Source: Oreohelix idahoensis
Lineage: Eukaryota > Mollusca > Gastropoda > Stylommatophora > Oreohelicidae
Reading direction: 5' to 3'
DNA length: 64,000 nt
NCBI GenBank assembly: GCA_024509875.1
Contig: JAMPIV010008094.1
Location: 62,001 to 126,000, forward strand
Numbering within the stretch: the first letter of the stretch is position 1; every line of letters begins with the position of its first letter. A program made the translations under genes and the position numbers. Under the pieces are notes generated by a model, which was not told the origin of the DNA, made no database searches, and was given only the letters and a program-made list of their open reading frames with translations. Below, piece by piece: positions 22,216 through 32,924 of the stretch.

Positions 22216-24087
22216 TGTAGTGGTGTTGATGGTATTGTATGATGGTGATATTACTAAATGTAATTGTATGAGGCCAGCTGTGAAGGCCCCTGAGATAAAA
22301 TGTAGTTGTGAATTGTCAGAAGGCCTTTCTTGCTACCACTACGACCTCACACTTAATTTTTTTTAATGAATGTGGCTACGTAAAGTGTCTAGGGTTATGA
22401 TATGTAGTGTGGTGTAATAGGTTATAGATATACCCACAGATATTTAACAAGACTAATAATATTAATAAATGTTAAAATACACTGAACTAACTCACGTGTG
22501 TAAATTTTTTGATAAAATTATATTACATTTATTTTGTTCTGGATCAATTTTTTAGGTTGACCAGAACTTAAAAAGATTTAGAGATTATGAAAGAAATGCA
22601 TGGAATATTATATCATAAATGCAATAGTGTACATATATATGTACTATACTAGTTAGTTTTATTAAAATGTTCTAGTAGTCATCTACTTGGGAGGATATTT
22701 AATGTTTGTGCTGTTGGGGTGGCCTCATCACACCTGTCTATATTGACTACACAGTGTCCAGAAAATGGTGGGAATTTTTATGAGGGTATTAGTAACTACA
22801 CAGCGTTGGTGAATGTCCAGCAGACCAGAGGCTCACTCATCTTGTCGTTGTAGCTCTGGTGCTGAAATCAGGTGGTCCCACCTCTCCGTGCTGGCGGGCA
22901 ATAATGGTGGTCTCTGTCACAAGTACTGCACAGATACACTCGAGTAAAGTCACCAACTGAATAGTCACTGCTTTGTTGACAACAGAAACTCACAGCTCTG
23001 CAATCAAAGTATGGGCCATGTGTCAAAATCTATTCTCTACCCACGTCTGGACACAACACTGACACAACAACCACATCATACAGACAGGTCAGATCTCTCT
23101 GACCAAACAGCACATTTACCAGGGTGGTTTTACATCAGATAGATCCTCCCAGACTATAGGTTCTGAAAAATATTTATTAGTTGTCTGCCCTAAAAGAGGA
23201 TAGGTAATATGTTTCATTATTCTCAACACTTGATCTGTCTTGCATAATCCTTGCTGGAGTTTATGTACATTGTTGGTCCCTAGACCCTGACTAGGGCGGG
23301 GGGTCTAGAGCAAATCCCTACTTGTTTGTAAGGCTAGATTTCGATATGGCAGTATCAAATCACTCGAACATGAAACAATATTCAAAATATATAAGGAAAT
23401 AATTTCAATCTTACCAGATTATGAATAAATAACACAGAACTGCTAGCAAAACTCAGCTGAGCTGCTGGCTATAGTATGGCGTCCCTAAATTTATTACACT
23501 TTCTTTCATATGGAAATCACCACACTTTAAAATCTGTATCACTGAACAACTATTGAGAAATGACCCCAAATCCGCGTCTAAGCGCCGACAATATGCTTGT
23601 CTGTGGCCAATCACTGCCTAGGTTTATTTGAATTTCAAATTTCCTACACTAAAGTCATTTCAGTCATGCTTCAGTCAAGTATGGATGTTTATCTGTTAGT
23701 CTGTCCGTCTCTACTTGTGTTTCTACAAAATGTACTTGATTTTTGAACCAACCTTTCTCTCCCCTCCAAAATTTTTTCGTTAAAAGTTATATTTAGACAC
23801 AGCTACCACCCAAAAACCCTCTCCTCCATACTAAGTAAATTTGAACACCTGCGTCCCAAAGTCGTGTTTTTTTGTGCAATTAGCGACACTTTTAGATTCA
23901 ATACAGTCTGTCGATGATGTGAACAACACTGTCTTTTGTCATTATCTTCAATATTATCTATCCGTCTGTAAAATTAAGAACATATTAGTTCCCTGCTCAG
24001 AATAGGCCATCCGGCCAGCTAATTTTTATATTCCTAACATTAATATTAAGAAAAAAGTACTTTTTAATTTTTGTAATATTCCTAACA
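22216..24087 (-). repeat. Diverged 5' LTR of the minus-strand element (outer end inferred)
   Basis: The inner end is well set by the primer-binding site and spacer. Around 22375-22410 the reverse complement contains the taccctagacac-like block that also lies about 180 bp from the end of the array LTRs. The outer end is placed at 24087 because the reverse complement begins TGTTAGGAATATTA, like the TGTCGTGGAATATTC start of the array LTRs. A second similar motif ends at 24039. The implied length, about 1,870 bp, fits the family. Much of the interior (22.7-23.7 kb) is too diverged for me to align by eye. Confidence 0.5.
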
Positions 24088-24465
24088 TCTGCGTTTAGCC
24101 GCTGAATTCAAATCAAGGCCTTGGTATCGCGCAAAAGCGTCCAACAAATGACTGTGGCGTAACATATCTATGGTCCCTTCTGTCGAGTTGCTTACTTTTT
24201 ATGTCAACTTGGGAAACGTGACTTTTCTCCGTTTCCCCCCCAATTGCGTCTCCTTAGCCTTTCTAGTCTCACGCAATCTTTCCAGTCATATTTTTTTCCT
24301 TTTTGATCCGCCGTTCCCCTCCTGTCTAGCAAGTCAATTATTATGGAGGATGATGACCCGCGGTCTAGGCGATCATGTACTATTCGCAGCCTACGCATTA
24401 TGCTTTTATCCTTAAATGTTATCTTTGGAGATATTTTACCGTTGTATCTCTGTCAATTTCACTAC

Positions 24466-25542
24466 ATGTGGGAACCACATGTTCAACTCTCTCTAGTATG
24501 TGGGAACCACATGTCAACTCTCTCTAGTATGTGGGAACCATATATTCAACTGTCTCAAGTATGTCGGAACTACTTGTTCAACTCTCTCCAGTATGCGTGA
24601 ACCACAAGGTCAATGCTCTTATGTATGTGAATCACATATTAACTGCTCTTTTGTACGTGAACCGCGTATTCACTGCTCTTTTGTACGTGAACCACATATT
24701 CACAAATCTTTTGTGCGTGAACCACATATTCAATGTGTTCAATGCTCTTCTGTATGTGAACCACATATTCACTGCTCTTTTGTACGTGAACCACATACTC
24801 ACTGCTCTTATTTACGTGAACTACATATGCAATGCTCTTATGTCTTCCTCTTCTTCTTTGATCCTTAGCCGCATACTTTCAAAGCAATCAGTGGCCATCA
24901 CGTCTGGTGAGCTCTTATGTACGTGAACCACATATTCAATACTCTTCTGTATGTGAACCATATATTCAATGCTTTTCTATATCTGAGTCACATTCAAAGC
25001 CCGTCTATATCTGAACCACATTTTCAATACTCTTCTCTATATGAGAACCACATGTTTAGTGCTCTTCTGTATATGTAAACCACATATTCATTACGGTACC
25101 CTTCTCAATGTAAACCCCGTATTCAATAATCTTCTCTATATGTAAACCACACATTAAATCCTCGTCTCTATATGTAAACCACATATTCAATACTCTTGTC
25201 TAAATGTAAACCACATATTCAATGCTCGTCTCTATATGTAAACCATATATTCAATGCTCGTTTCTTTATGTGAGCCACGTATTCAATGTTCTTCTCTATA
25301 TGTAAACCACATATTCAATACTCTTCTCTATATGTAAACCATATATTCAATGCTCGTTTCTATATGTGAGCCACGTATTCAATGTTCTTCTCTATATGTA
25401 AACCACATATTCAATACTCTTCTCTATATGTAAACCGCATATTCAATACTCTTCTCTATATGTAAACCATATATTCAATGCTCGTCTCTATATGTAAACC
25501 ACATATTCAATACGCGTCTCTGTATGTGAACCACGTATTCAA
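24466..25542 (+). repeat. Minisatellite, about 31-bp unit, left block
   Basis: Imperfect tandem units of the form ctcttctctatatgtaaacc + acatattcaatg, drifting from a tatgtgggaaccac form at the left to the tatatgtaaaccac form at the right. It resumes at 29925 after the DNA transposon insertion. Short open frames crossing it are by-products of the repeat. Confidence 0.85.
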
Positions 25543-25842
25543 TTACACTGACAAACAACATTTTTCTTTCTTATATAAGAATAAGTGTTCTTAGGTCAGT
25601 TTCTTGCGCTGATTTCAAATTTGAAATCCGTTTATCTCTATCACGTCGGGTTCTTAAGATATTTGTGAATAAATATATTTTTGGGAAACCGTTATTTGCT
25701 TCGTTTCATTTTTACTATATAACTTTTTAAAAATTAATAAAATGCAAAATAATTCTACTTTTTATACTGCTAAAAGATGCATGACATATGTTACGTTATA
25801 TTTCAAATAGTTACTGTATTTTGAAATAATTCTGAGTGAAAT

Positions 25843-26412
25843 ATGGCTTCTAGAAGTTGTAGAAATTCGGCTGATCTGTTCTGTTACGTGTGCGGATATT
25901 TTACCGATCGTGTTCACCAGAAAAACTTTATACCATTGCTAAAGAAAGCATATGAACTTTATTTCGATTCGAAAGTTGATGATGCAAATAAATCTTGGAA
26001 GCCAAATGCAGTTTGTTCGACTTGTGCAAATACATTGGCAGGTTGGTTACGAAAATCGCCGAAGCATAAGTCGATGCCTTTTGGAGTGCCAGTAATATGG
26101 CATGAACCGACAAATTACGCTACTGATTGTTACTTCTGCTTGACAAATATCTATGGTTTCACTTTTAAAACTAGAAAGTCTGTGGTTTATCCAAATATTG
26201 AATCGGTTTTGAAACCAGTGCCTCATGATCCAATCACGTGTCCGATCCCAGTTCCACCAGAACAATATCCGTTGGACGTGAATGAACCATCAGAAAGTGA
26301 TAGTTTACCTGCTTTAGAAACTAATTCTGACTCGGATTATGTACCGGTGAATGATGGTGTTCACTTAATTAACCATTCAGAACTTTCAGATCTAATATGT
26401 GATCTCGCTCTC
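25843..26412 (+). pseudogene. Transposase-like gene, N-terminal part
   Basis: Starts MASRSCRNSADLFCYVCGYF and has paired cysteines in three clusters (CYVC, CSTC, CYFC), suggesting a zinc-binding N-terminal domain, followed by an acidic Ser/Pro-rich stretch. I recognise this as the start of a family with many copies in arthropod and mollusc genomes, usually labelled uncharacterised. The true frame ends at 26412, where the solo LTR begins; the apparent continuation to 26445 is LTR sequence. It lies 297 bp inside the left terminal repeat of the DNA transposon. DNA binding is inferred from the zinc clusters. Confidence 0.7.
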
Positions 26413-28764
26413 TGTGGTGAAGTGGGAAGTTATAAATACTTATAGGGAACTTAGTGTACTGACTGAGATCAGCTGTGAAGGTATCTATATCTATTAAGAG
26501 TAGTGTATTATAGATAACCTTACTTGCTACCACATATCTATATATCTCAGTCAGAATTATTCTGGAATAGTGTGATGCTACGTTATGTGTCTAGGGTATG
26601 AGTATGGTGAAGTGTAAGTCACAACAACAGACAGATAAACAATTTAATTTAATCCACTACTCTTGACAACACTGTGACACTCACATACATATAACACTCT
26701 ACAAAGATATCTTAAAAGAGTCACTGATGAACTTTCAAATAACAATATGTATTCATTACTGGCATGAATGAATATGTGTCCTGATTCAACTACAAGGGAA
26801 CCAGGAATCACAATCAATTTAAATTACAAGTTATGTACAGAATGTATTTAATATGAATATTGTAGTGACATATATTAGTACAAATGTTCTATGTGTGTCA
26901 GTTGTGTAGTAGTAAAATGAGGTAATACTGGTTTTGTTTTGTTCAAGCTCTGTTGGTATTGGTCATCCTGACTTCAATAGTTTGTCTTTAGGGACTATTA
27001 TTGGAGATGTTCACAGTTCCTGATTTTAAGACAAGTAAATTCCCCTCTGAATGGTATTTTTATAAAGTTATTTCAAGATGAGGGGACATAATGTTGAGCT
27101 CAGCTGGCCAACTCTGCTTATCTTGAGTGATGGCGGCAGGAGAGGACTCCTCTGCTCGAATTCTCTTCTGGGCTCTGGAGACACCTCACTGATAGCTAAA
27201 AGGACCAAGGAGTATGCTGTCCGACACTGGATTCAGCAAATCTCTGACCAGATGCTGCTCAGTACCATCAAGACCACTGTCCCTGAAATCAAGAAGGATG
27301 TACCTTCTACTTCATAACTAATTTATATTCTCTTTTACACTGATCACAATACAGCACAAACATTGCGTTCAGAGCGTTAGGCCAACAGTCAGCTTCATTT
27401 GAAATACTTTATTCCAGTATTACCCTTCTTAATGGTTACTACGCCTCTGCACTTCCAGCATTATTTCTTTCTAGTCCATCATCCAGGTGTCAGTGTACTA
27501 TTTGGCCATTCCATGCCGTTTTACTTCTCTCCGACACCCTCTGTTCAGGCTGGAGCATTATAGGCTTTACCTCACGTTTGCCACTGAACTACACATATAT
27601 ATACAGGCATAAATCAACAATTCACATTCAATTTTTCATTAAAAGATACTGAATGGTTCAAGCTTACCACAATTTCATGGAAATAAACACAGATACGTTG
27701 ATTAGCAATGAATTCTGGCACAAACTGGCACAAATTCCGTTCTGCCTATGTTCCAGGCTTTTATTTTAGCAAAAAATGTGAGCTGGCTTCAACGTACTGT
27801 CGCTTTATCAAGCTTATTTGAATTAGTGGTCTCGAACTAACGCTCCCAAGTGTGTATATCAGCGAGACTGGCCAATGAGCCACGTTTCGACAAGTGTTTG
27901 AAAAAATGTTATCTTTTCCCGTCTCCCCTAACAACCAAGATAGTATTTATAGCCCGACCAATCGTGGTTAGGCTTTCATTTGTTGCGCTCCAATCAATTT
28001 GAAGTTTACATTGTAGGCTATTTCTGTAACGTAAATTTTTTCAAACACGTTAAAAAAAAATCTTATGAGCAGAAATGATTTTATGCTGTCAGGCACCCCC
28101 AATATTTTATTTTGGGTATAATTTATTAATTCCTGGACTATTTGCGTAACGTTTTACATATTATTTGTCAGCAAACCCTAAGGAACCCAAAAATACTAAT
28201 TTAAAGGAGCTACGTGGCTGCGTTCAAAATATGCAATTTCTTCTATCTCCTGTTTAGAAGATGTGCTGTCTGGGTACTGTTATGTGTTCAAACGTAAACC
28301 CATATAATGTTGTCTTTTCTAATAAGAGTCTGTTATGATTTATAAACCTAACTCTGGGAAAGGGTAGTGTATTTTATCACTGTCCGTCTGAAAAAAAAAT
28401 TAGTGCATGTAGACTTACACGCGTGATGGTAGTAATTGTGTATCGCGCGAAGCGGGTTTAGTGTTCGGCTTTCTGCCTCTCCCTTCTCTTTTTATCCCTT
28501 TAGTCCATCTGTTCGTTCGTTTTGGTAACGCAGTATAATTAATGTTAGGGTTAATTTAGGTCATTACGCAGTACGTCTCAATGCTTTTCCAAGAAATACA
28601 GCACACGTTTCATTGAAGAAGGCGGGTAATAATACAGTAAGCTTTACTATCAACGTGAAAGCGTTACAATTTGCAGACGAAGCAGAAAACAAGGGGGATT
28701 TCGAGTACATTCTTTGTGATAGCACTGTCATTTTACCATTGCTCTTTTCTTTATGTAAAAGGTA
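26413..28764 (-). repeat. Solo LTR of the array family, intron-bearing form
   Basis: The reverse complement aligns along most of the array LTR. Its 3' end (tgtggtgaagtggg on the + strand) starts at 26413; on the other side homology stops near 28750-28764, about 100 bp short of the LTR 5' end. It is older than the array LTRs. Two length differences stand out. One is a 385-bp GT-AG segment at 27283-27667. The other is an approximately 85-bp segment near 28275-28365, missing from the array LTRs and bounded there by a CCCAGA direct repeat. About 60-70 codons of the host transposase are also missing at the right junction. Confidence 0.85.
27283..27667 (-). other. Intron (GTAAGC...TTTCAG) within the LTR, absent from the array LTRs
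   Basis: On the LTR sense strand the sequence reads AAATTGTG|GTAAGC ... TGATTTCAG|GGACAGTGG, and the array LTRs read AAATTGTGGGACCGTGG at the same place (junction 5619/5620). Removal of exactly this 385-bp canonical GT-AG interval turns one form into the other with one base mismatch. A pyrimidine-rich stretch precedes the acceptor. The donor is also present in LTR-related sequences at 51939 (-) and 62638 (+). The donor lies roughly 250 bp downstream of the inferred transcription start, so this would be a 5'-leader intron. Confidence 0.82.
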
Positions 28765-29729
28765 TAATGGTGCACCTCGGTCATGAGCACATAGTCAACA
28801 AATGGCGACTTTTCATCGACTCTTCCAAGACTAGTCTAAAAGCCGTGTTATTGCATAATGGAAATTTATTTTCATCAATTCCAGTCGCCTACTCTGTTCA
28901 TATGAAAGAAACTTATGACAATATGGCTATACTTTTGGCAAAAATAAAGTACAATGACTACCAATGGCGGATTTGTGGAGACCTAAAGGTCATTGCAATT
29001 CTCACGGGCATGCAGACTGGGTATACTAAATTTTGTTGCTTCCTATGTGAATGGGACAGCCGCAACAGACAGAAACATTATGCAAGAAAGGTGTGGCCTA
29101 TCAGGGATCGTATGCAGCTCGGGCATAAAAATGTAATACACGAGCCATTAGTTAACAAAGACAGCATCATTTTACCACCGTTACATATAAAGTTGGGGCT
29201 CATGAAGAATTTCGTAAAAGCGTTAGATAAAACGAGCAAAGCTTTCACTTATCTTCGAGAAAAGTTTCCGCAAATTAGCGATGCAAAGATAAAGGAAGGT
29301 ACCTTTGTAGGACCTCAGATTAGGAAAGTTATTGCAGACAAACAATTCGAGAACTTGTTACATGGTAGTGAACTTCGCGCATGGATGGCATTCAAATCGA
29401 TCGTCGATAACTTTCTGGGAAATCACAAATCTGTCGACTATGTGCATATTGTTAAGCAGTGCATAGATGCATACAGAATTATGGGCTGTAACATGTCCCT
29501 CAAAATCCATTTGCTCGATTTGCATCTTGACTTTTTCCCTGACAACCTTGGCGAAGTCAGCGATGAACATGGAGAACGATTTCATCAAGATATCGCCGTA
29601 ATGGAGTCACGTTATCAAGGACGGTGGAGTGTGACCATGCTTGCCGATTATTGTTGGATGCTTCATCGCGATGTACCACATGCCATTCACCGACGAAAGT
29701 CGACTGCAAAGAAATTCAAGCCTACATAA
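28765..29729 (+). pseudogene. Transposase-like gene, C-terminal part
   Basis: About 320 codons, from GIMVHLGHEH to KKFKPT, ending TAA at 29729. Conserved blocks include WRLFIDSSK, KAVLLHNGN, WRICGDLKV, a CCFLCEWDSR Cys cluster, PPLHIKLGLMKNFVKA, FVGPQIRK and DEHGERFHQD. The Asp in FIDSSK, the Asp in CGDLKV and an acidic residue in DEHGERFHQD could form a DDE-type site; this is inference. The frame can be read upstream to 28671 but that part is LTR. Together with 25843-26412 it makes most of one transposase, with an estimated 60-70 residues lost at the LTR junction. The stop is about 190 bp from the right terminal repeat. Confidence 0.72.
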
Positions 29730-29924
29730 CTGTTATACTTCTTGTACAAATGATGTTGTAATACTGTATGCGTTGTTAAAAAACTTCAATTGCGTATTTA
29801 TAGAGATCCCGACCTGATAGAGAAAAACGGTTTGCAGATTTAAAAACAGCGCATTAAAATTGACCAGAAAAACATAGAAATGTTAGAGAAAGAAAAAAAA
29901 AATTTTTTTTGTTAGTCAGTGTTA

Positions 29925-30056
29925 TCTTCTCTATATGAGAACTACATGTTTAATGCTCTTCTCTGTATGAACACCGCATATTCAACGTTCTTCACTGTAT
30001 GTAAACCACATATGCAAAGCTCTTCTCTATATGTGAATCACATATTTAAAAGCTTC
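29925..30056 (+). repeat. Minisatellite, about 31-bp unit, right block
   Basis: Units such as cttctctatatgtgaatcac + atattt continue the array interrupted at 25542. Identical phase and unit type on both sides show that the DNA transposon inserted into an existing array. Confidence 0.8.
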
Positions 30057-30073
30057 CTGGTTTACTTCCTCAG

Positions 30074-30222
30074 CCTCCATGCTGCAGAAATTTCTCGAAT
30101 GCGTGGACATTGGCCTGGACTGTTCCGGCTTACGTGCGGAAAAGGATACAGGCCTGTGCGCCCAAGACTTGTACAAGCTGACTTGCGCCAAGACGTGTTT
30201 TGCTTGTACGCCAACGCAGTAG
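30074..30222 (+). CDS. Probable terminal exon of a host gene, ShKT-type domain
   Basis: A strong splice acceptor, tttacttcctcag (30061-30073), is followed by an open frame (phase: two bases complete the first codon) that ends TAG at 30220-30222. It encodes about 48 residues with six Cys spaced C-x6-C-x11-C-x8-C-x3-C-x2-C, with YKLTCAKTC before the final FAC. This spacing and the C-x3-C-x2-C end match the ShKT domain, a small disulfide module common in secreted animal proteins such as metalloproteases and tyrosinases; it does not by itself imply a toxin. No upstream exon is recognised in the window, so the minisatellite and transposon would lie in its last intron. Confidence 0.6.
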
Positions 30223-30332
30223 CACCTGACAGCACATATTATACTCCAAGCGAGCAAAAAAATTGTACAGTGTGCTATTTTATCTAGGGCATTTGTGTTT
30301 TCCCTTCACATATACACATACTGTATTGTTAG

Positions 30333-30395
30333 TTGTGAACTTGAGTATGATATTTGTGAACTTGAGTATGATATTTGTGAACTTGAGTATGATAT
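30333..30395 (+). repeat. Three tandem copies of a 21-bp unit
   Basis: The unit ttgtgaacttgagtatgata + t repeats at 30333, 30354 and 30375 without obvious mismatches. It lies in what would be the 3' UTR of the ShKT exon. Confidence 0.8.
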
Positions 30396-30940
30396 ACTTT
30401 TGAGATAAAGGTCTGTTACAATAATACAGTATTTGGTGATTTGTGGCAGCTCAATTTAAAATAACACCATTCTCGTTATACGAAACCTTTTCCTTGTTTT
30501 GTGACGGTTAGTAAAACCATTCTGTGATTGATGACTAAATGATATGATATTTCGTTATATCTATTCAGAATACAGGCAGACTAGCCTTCCAAGCTGAGAA
30601 CGACCGCCGACTTTATAAAATAGGTGTTTTTATATATCAAAAGCGTCGCAATTGGCAGAAATATTAAGAGAAAATGCCTCTCGCGATAAAAAGACCGGAT
30701 TAGAAGCTTACCGCGTCATACTCTTAATCTACACAGCTGTAATAATGAGTACCTGATTGTTTAAGTTAGGGATAGGCTGTGCCATGTCTATCTCACTTCC
30801 CAACGGCAGCGTCTGTTGTGAGACTACCTTTAACTTGTGAGTACTCCCAATACTGTTAGACGCTCTGCGTTTTCCCAGCTATGTTATCATACCCTTCATA
30901 ATATTCCGTGTCTGTCTTCATCTGCACCTTTTCTTTCGAT
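30396..30940. other. No recognisable feature
   Basis: AT-rich sequence without a long frame, repeat or RNA gene that I can identify. An AATAATACAG-type string near 30420 could serve 3'-end formation for the ShKT exon, but this is not supported further. Confidence 0.4.
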
Positions 30941-30956
30941 GGTTCCCCTTGTCATA

Positions 30957-31918
30957 GGGTGACCATGTCGTGTTTAACAAAACAAGAGGACATCTTCTTA
31001 CTTTTTGGCGTAACAAAGAGGACAGTACAAGACGAAACAATTGGACAAAAAAAAAAAAAAGGACTAATTAATTTCAATCTTTTATGCTTGATTGTGATGA
31101 TCAGAGCTAGTTCTTAAAATAAAAAAAATTGCTTTCTTCATATTAACCAATATTGTTACAATTACTACTATGATTATTACGATAATTATAATTGTTTAAT
31201 TAAATTAATTAATTAATTTTATGTGGACAATATCTTCTTTAACAATTCATTATTATTTTTATTTTTATTTTAAACCATGGAATTGACGTAAATTCTTTCT
31301 TTTAAATTATGCTGCAGAAGAAAAATTTCGTAGATGGAATCCACATTGAACATTTGTCTGTTTTTTGTCCAGTGACTATCCTTCAATGAAAAATAGCCTT
31401 CTCACGATTGACATTGTGACTAGGCATCGTCAAATGCAACAACATTATCACTTAAATATTGACTAGAAGCTCGCATATCTACACATGTTGGTACTCCATC
31501 TACTCAGGCCATTCATGACAAATATGTGAAATCTTCTAATGGTTTCATCGATATATGTAAGTCTTCTAAACAACTGATGAAAACTTCACGAAACTTGTCA
31601 CACAAACTACCAAGTTCACCTCTTCATTTTTCAACAAGCATATTCGGAATCTTCAAGGGCACAAACCCTTGACACAAGCGCTGCTTGTCTATCACATATT
31701 TAATACAGTTTTGCACTCTAACAACTTACTATATTCCTATGTCATTCATTCAATACTTATTTGAAAAATACTCACTAAATAATATTCTTGCATAAGAAGT
31801 CATGTTTAATTTTCAAAGGAAAACTCCGGACACATTGCACTTTTGAAAAAAGCCGCCCAGATACTCAATCTTAAAGTTGCAAAGAGGACAAATCCGGGGA
31901 AAAGAGGACAGATGATAA
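30957..31918. mobile_element. Possible non-autonomous hAT-like element
   Basis: Left side tagggtgaccatgtcgtgtt...agaggaca near 30957-31000; right side ...gaggacaaatccggggaaaagaggacagatgat near 31883-31918, whose reverse complement carries the same GTCCTCTTTT block. Such tagggtgacca ends are common in hAT-like elements. The interior is AT-rich and non-coding. The ends are imperfect and no target duplication was found. Confidence 0.35.
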
Positions 31919-32055
31919 ACATACCTTGTCATCAAGTTTTCCAAATCCTTCGTTATAAGTCCTACAAAACTCTTATGTAAGGGTTTCAGAAATAACAAAC
32001 TAAATATGTTGGCGCCCTTTCGCTCCTTAGAGAGCACGGAGCCACTATTGGAGCT

Positions 32056-32175
32056 GGTCAATTTGCAAGGAGGCTGTACCAAACCGTTCACTTGCTTTTG
32101 TAGTGGTGGTGTCTGTAGCAATGTGTTGTACACGATGAGATTGCCACCCCCACGTAAAACCTCATGTAAGTTGCC
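32056..32175 (+). repeat. Unclassified dispersed repeat, copy 1
   Basis: Shares a cgatgagattgccaccccc...aacctcatgtaa core and upstream block with the sequence at 34145-34240. Two diverged copies in 2 kb indicate a dispersed family; type unknown. Confidence 0.5.
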
Positions 32176-32335
32176 CCCATCAGCACACCCTATTCCTTCT
32201 TTGTCTACTCAGAGACCATCGGGACCTATTCAAGTCACTTTTCAAATAACCGTGACATTAGAATAAACTGTGCCTTTGTTGTTTGTTCAATAGCATAATC
32301 ATATCATGCATCCATTAAAAAAAAATAAGGGACTA

Positions 32336-32815
32336 AGAGCTAGAAAATGCATCCATATTCACATACCTAGGAAGCATAGTAACACCAGATGGTGGAACAA
32401 GCAAAGACATCAGTAGCCGAACGAATAAAGCCGGAATAGTCTTCGCCAACCTAACCAACCTCTGGAAATCTTTCCAGTACAGTACAAACACTCAATTAAA
32501 ATATACGAGAGCTGTGTAATTTCTGTACTTCTGTAAGGTGAAGAATTCTGGAGAGTAACAGAAAAAGACATGTCCAAACTGTTCTCTTTCCACATAACCT
32601 GACTAAGGAAAATTCTTCGAATTTTCTAGCCGAACACCATCACCACTCAAGAACTGATAACTCGGAACCACCAAGAAGATATGCGCACCATCATAGCGGG
32701 TGGACGTTGGTACTGGGTTGGCCGCATCCTCAGAAAAGACCCTGACACCATCACCAGAACTGCCATGCAAAGCAAAAACAAGGCCAGTCAAAGACCAGAG
32801 AAGAAGAAGATATTC
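32336..32815 (+). pseudogene. LINE reverse transcriptase C-terminus, decayed
   Basis: With two frame changes it reads FTYLGSIVTPDGGTSKDIS, then ANLTNLWKSFQYSTN, a degraded AESWRVTEKDMSKL-like block, FxxNTITTQELITR-like and GRRYWVGRILRKDPDTITRT blocks. These are the thumb and C-terminal region of the same APE-type LINE family seen at 52783-53155 and 58526-58960. The real 3' end is lost after about 32815. Confidence 0.7.
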
Positions 32816-32924
32816 ATATCAACTCTTTGTTAAGCATGTGAAACATGGCCTATAACTGAAGAAATGGACAGGATGTACACATGTCAGATGGTATTCTTAT
32901 TTATCCTTCTGCTCCCCCAAGGAA

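Larger units (their letters stand above)
25546..29921 (+). mobile_element. Cut-and-paste DNA transposon with CACTG ends (CMC-like?), disrupted by a solo LTR
   Basis: Terminal inverted repeats: left CACTGACAAACAACATTTTT from 25546; right end GTCAGTG at 29915-29921, whose reverse complement reads CACTGACTAACAA. Both ends are flanked by TTA (25543-25545 and 29922-29924), a 3-bp target duplication. The insertion cleanly splits the 31-bp minisatellite. The interior carries a transposase gene in two parts. CACTG termini and a 2-4-bp duplication recall the CMC group (CACTA/Mirage/Chapaev), but a TTA duplication also occurs in Harbinger-type elements, so the superfamily is left open. Confidence 0.72.

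Noticed and set aside
24170..24926. Overlapping plus-strand frames of 80-131 codons
   Set aside because: They are created by the 31-bp minisatellite and flanking sequence; no domain.
28275..28365. The 85-bp segment missing from array LTRs, considered as a second intron
   Set aside because: Its edges are not GT-AG and it is bounded by a CCCAGA direct repeat, so a microhomology deletion explains it.
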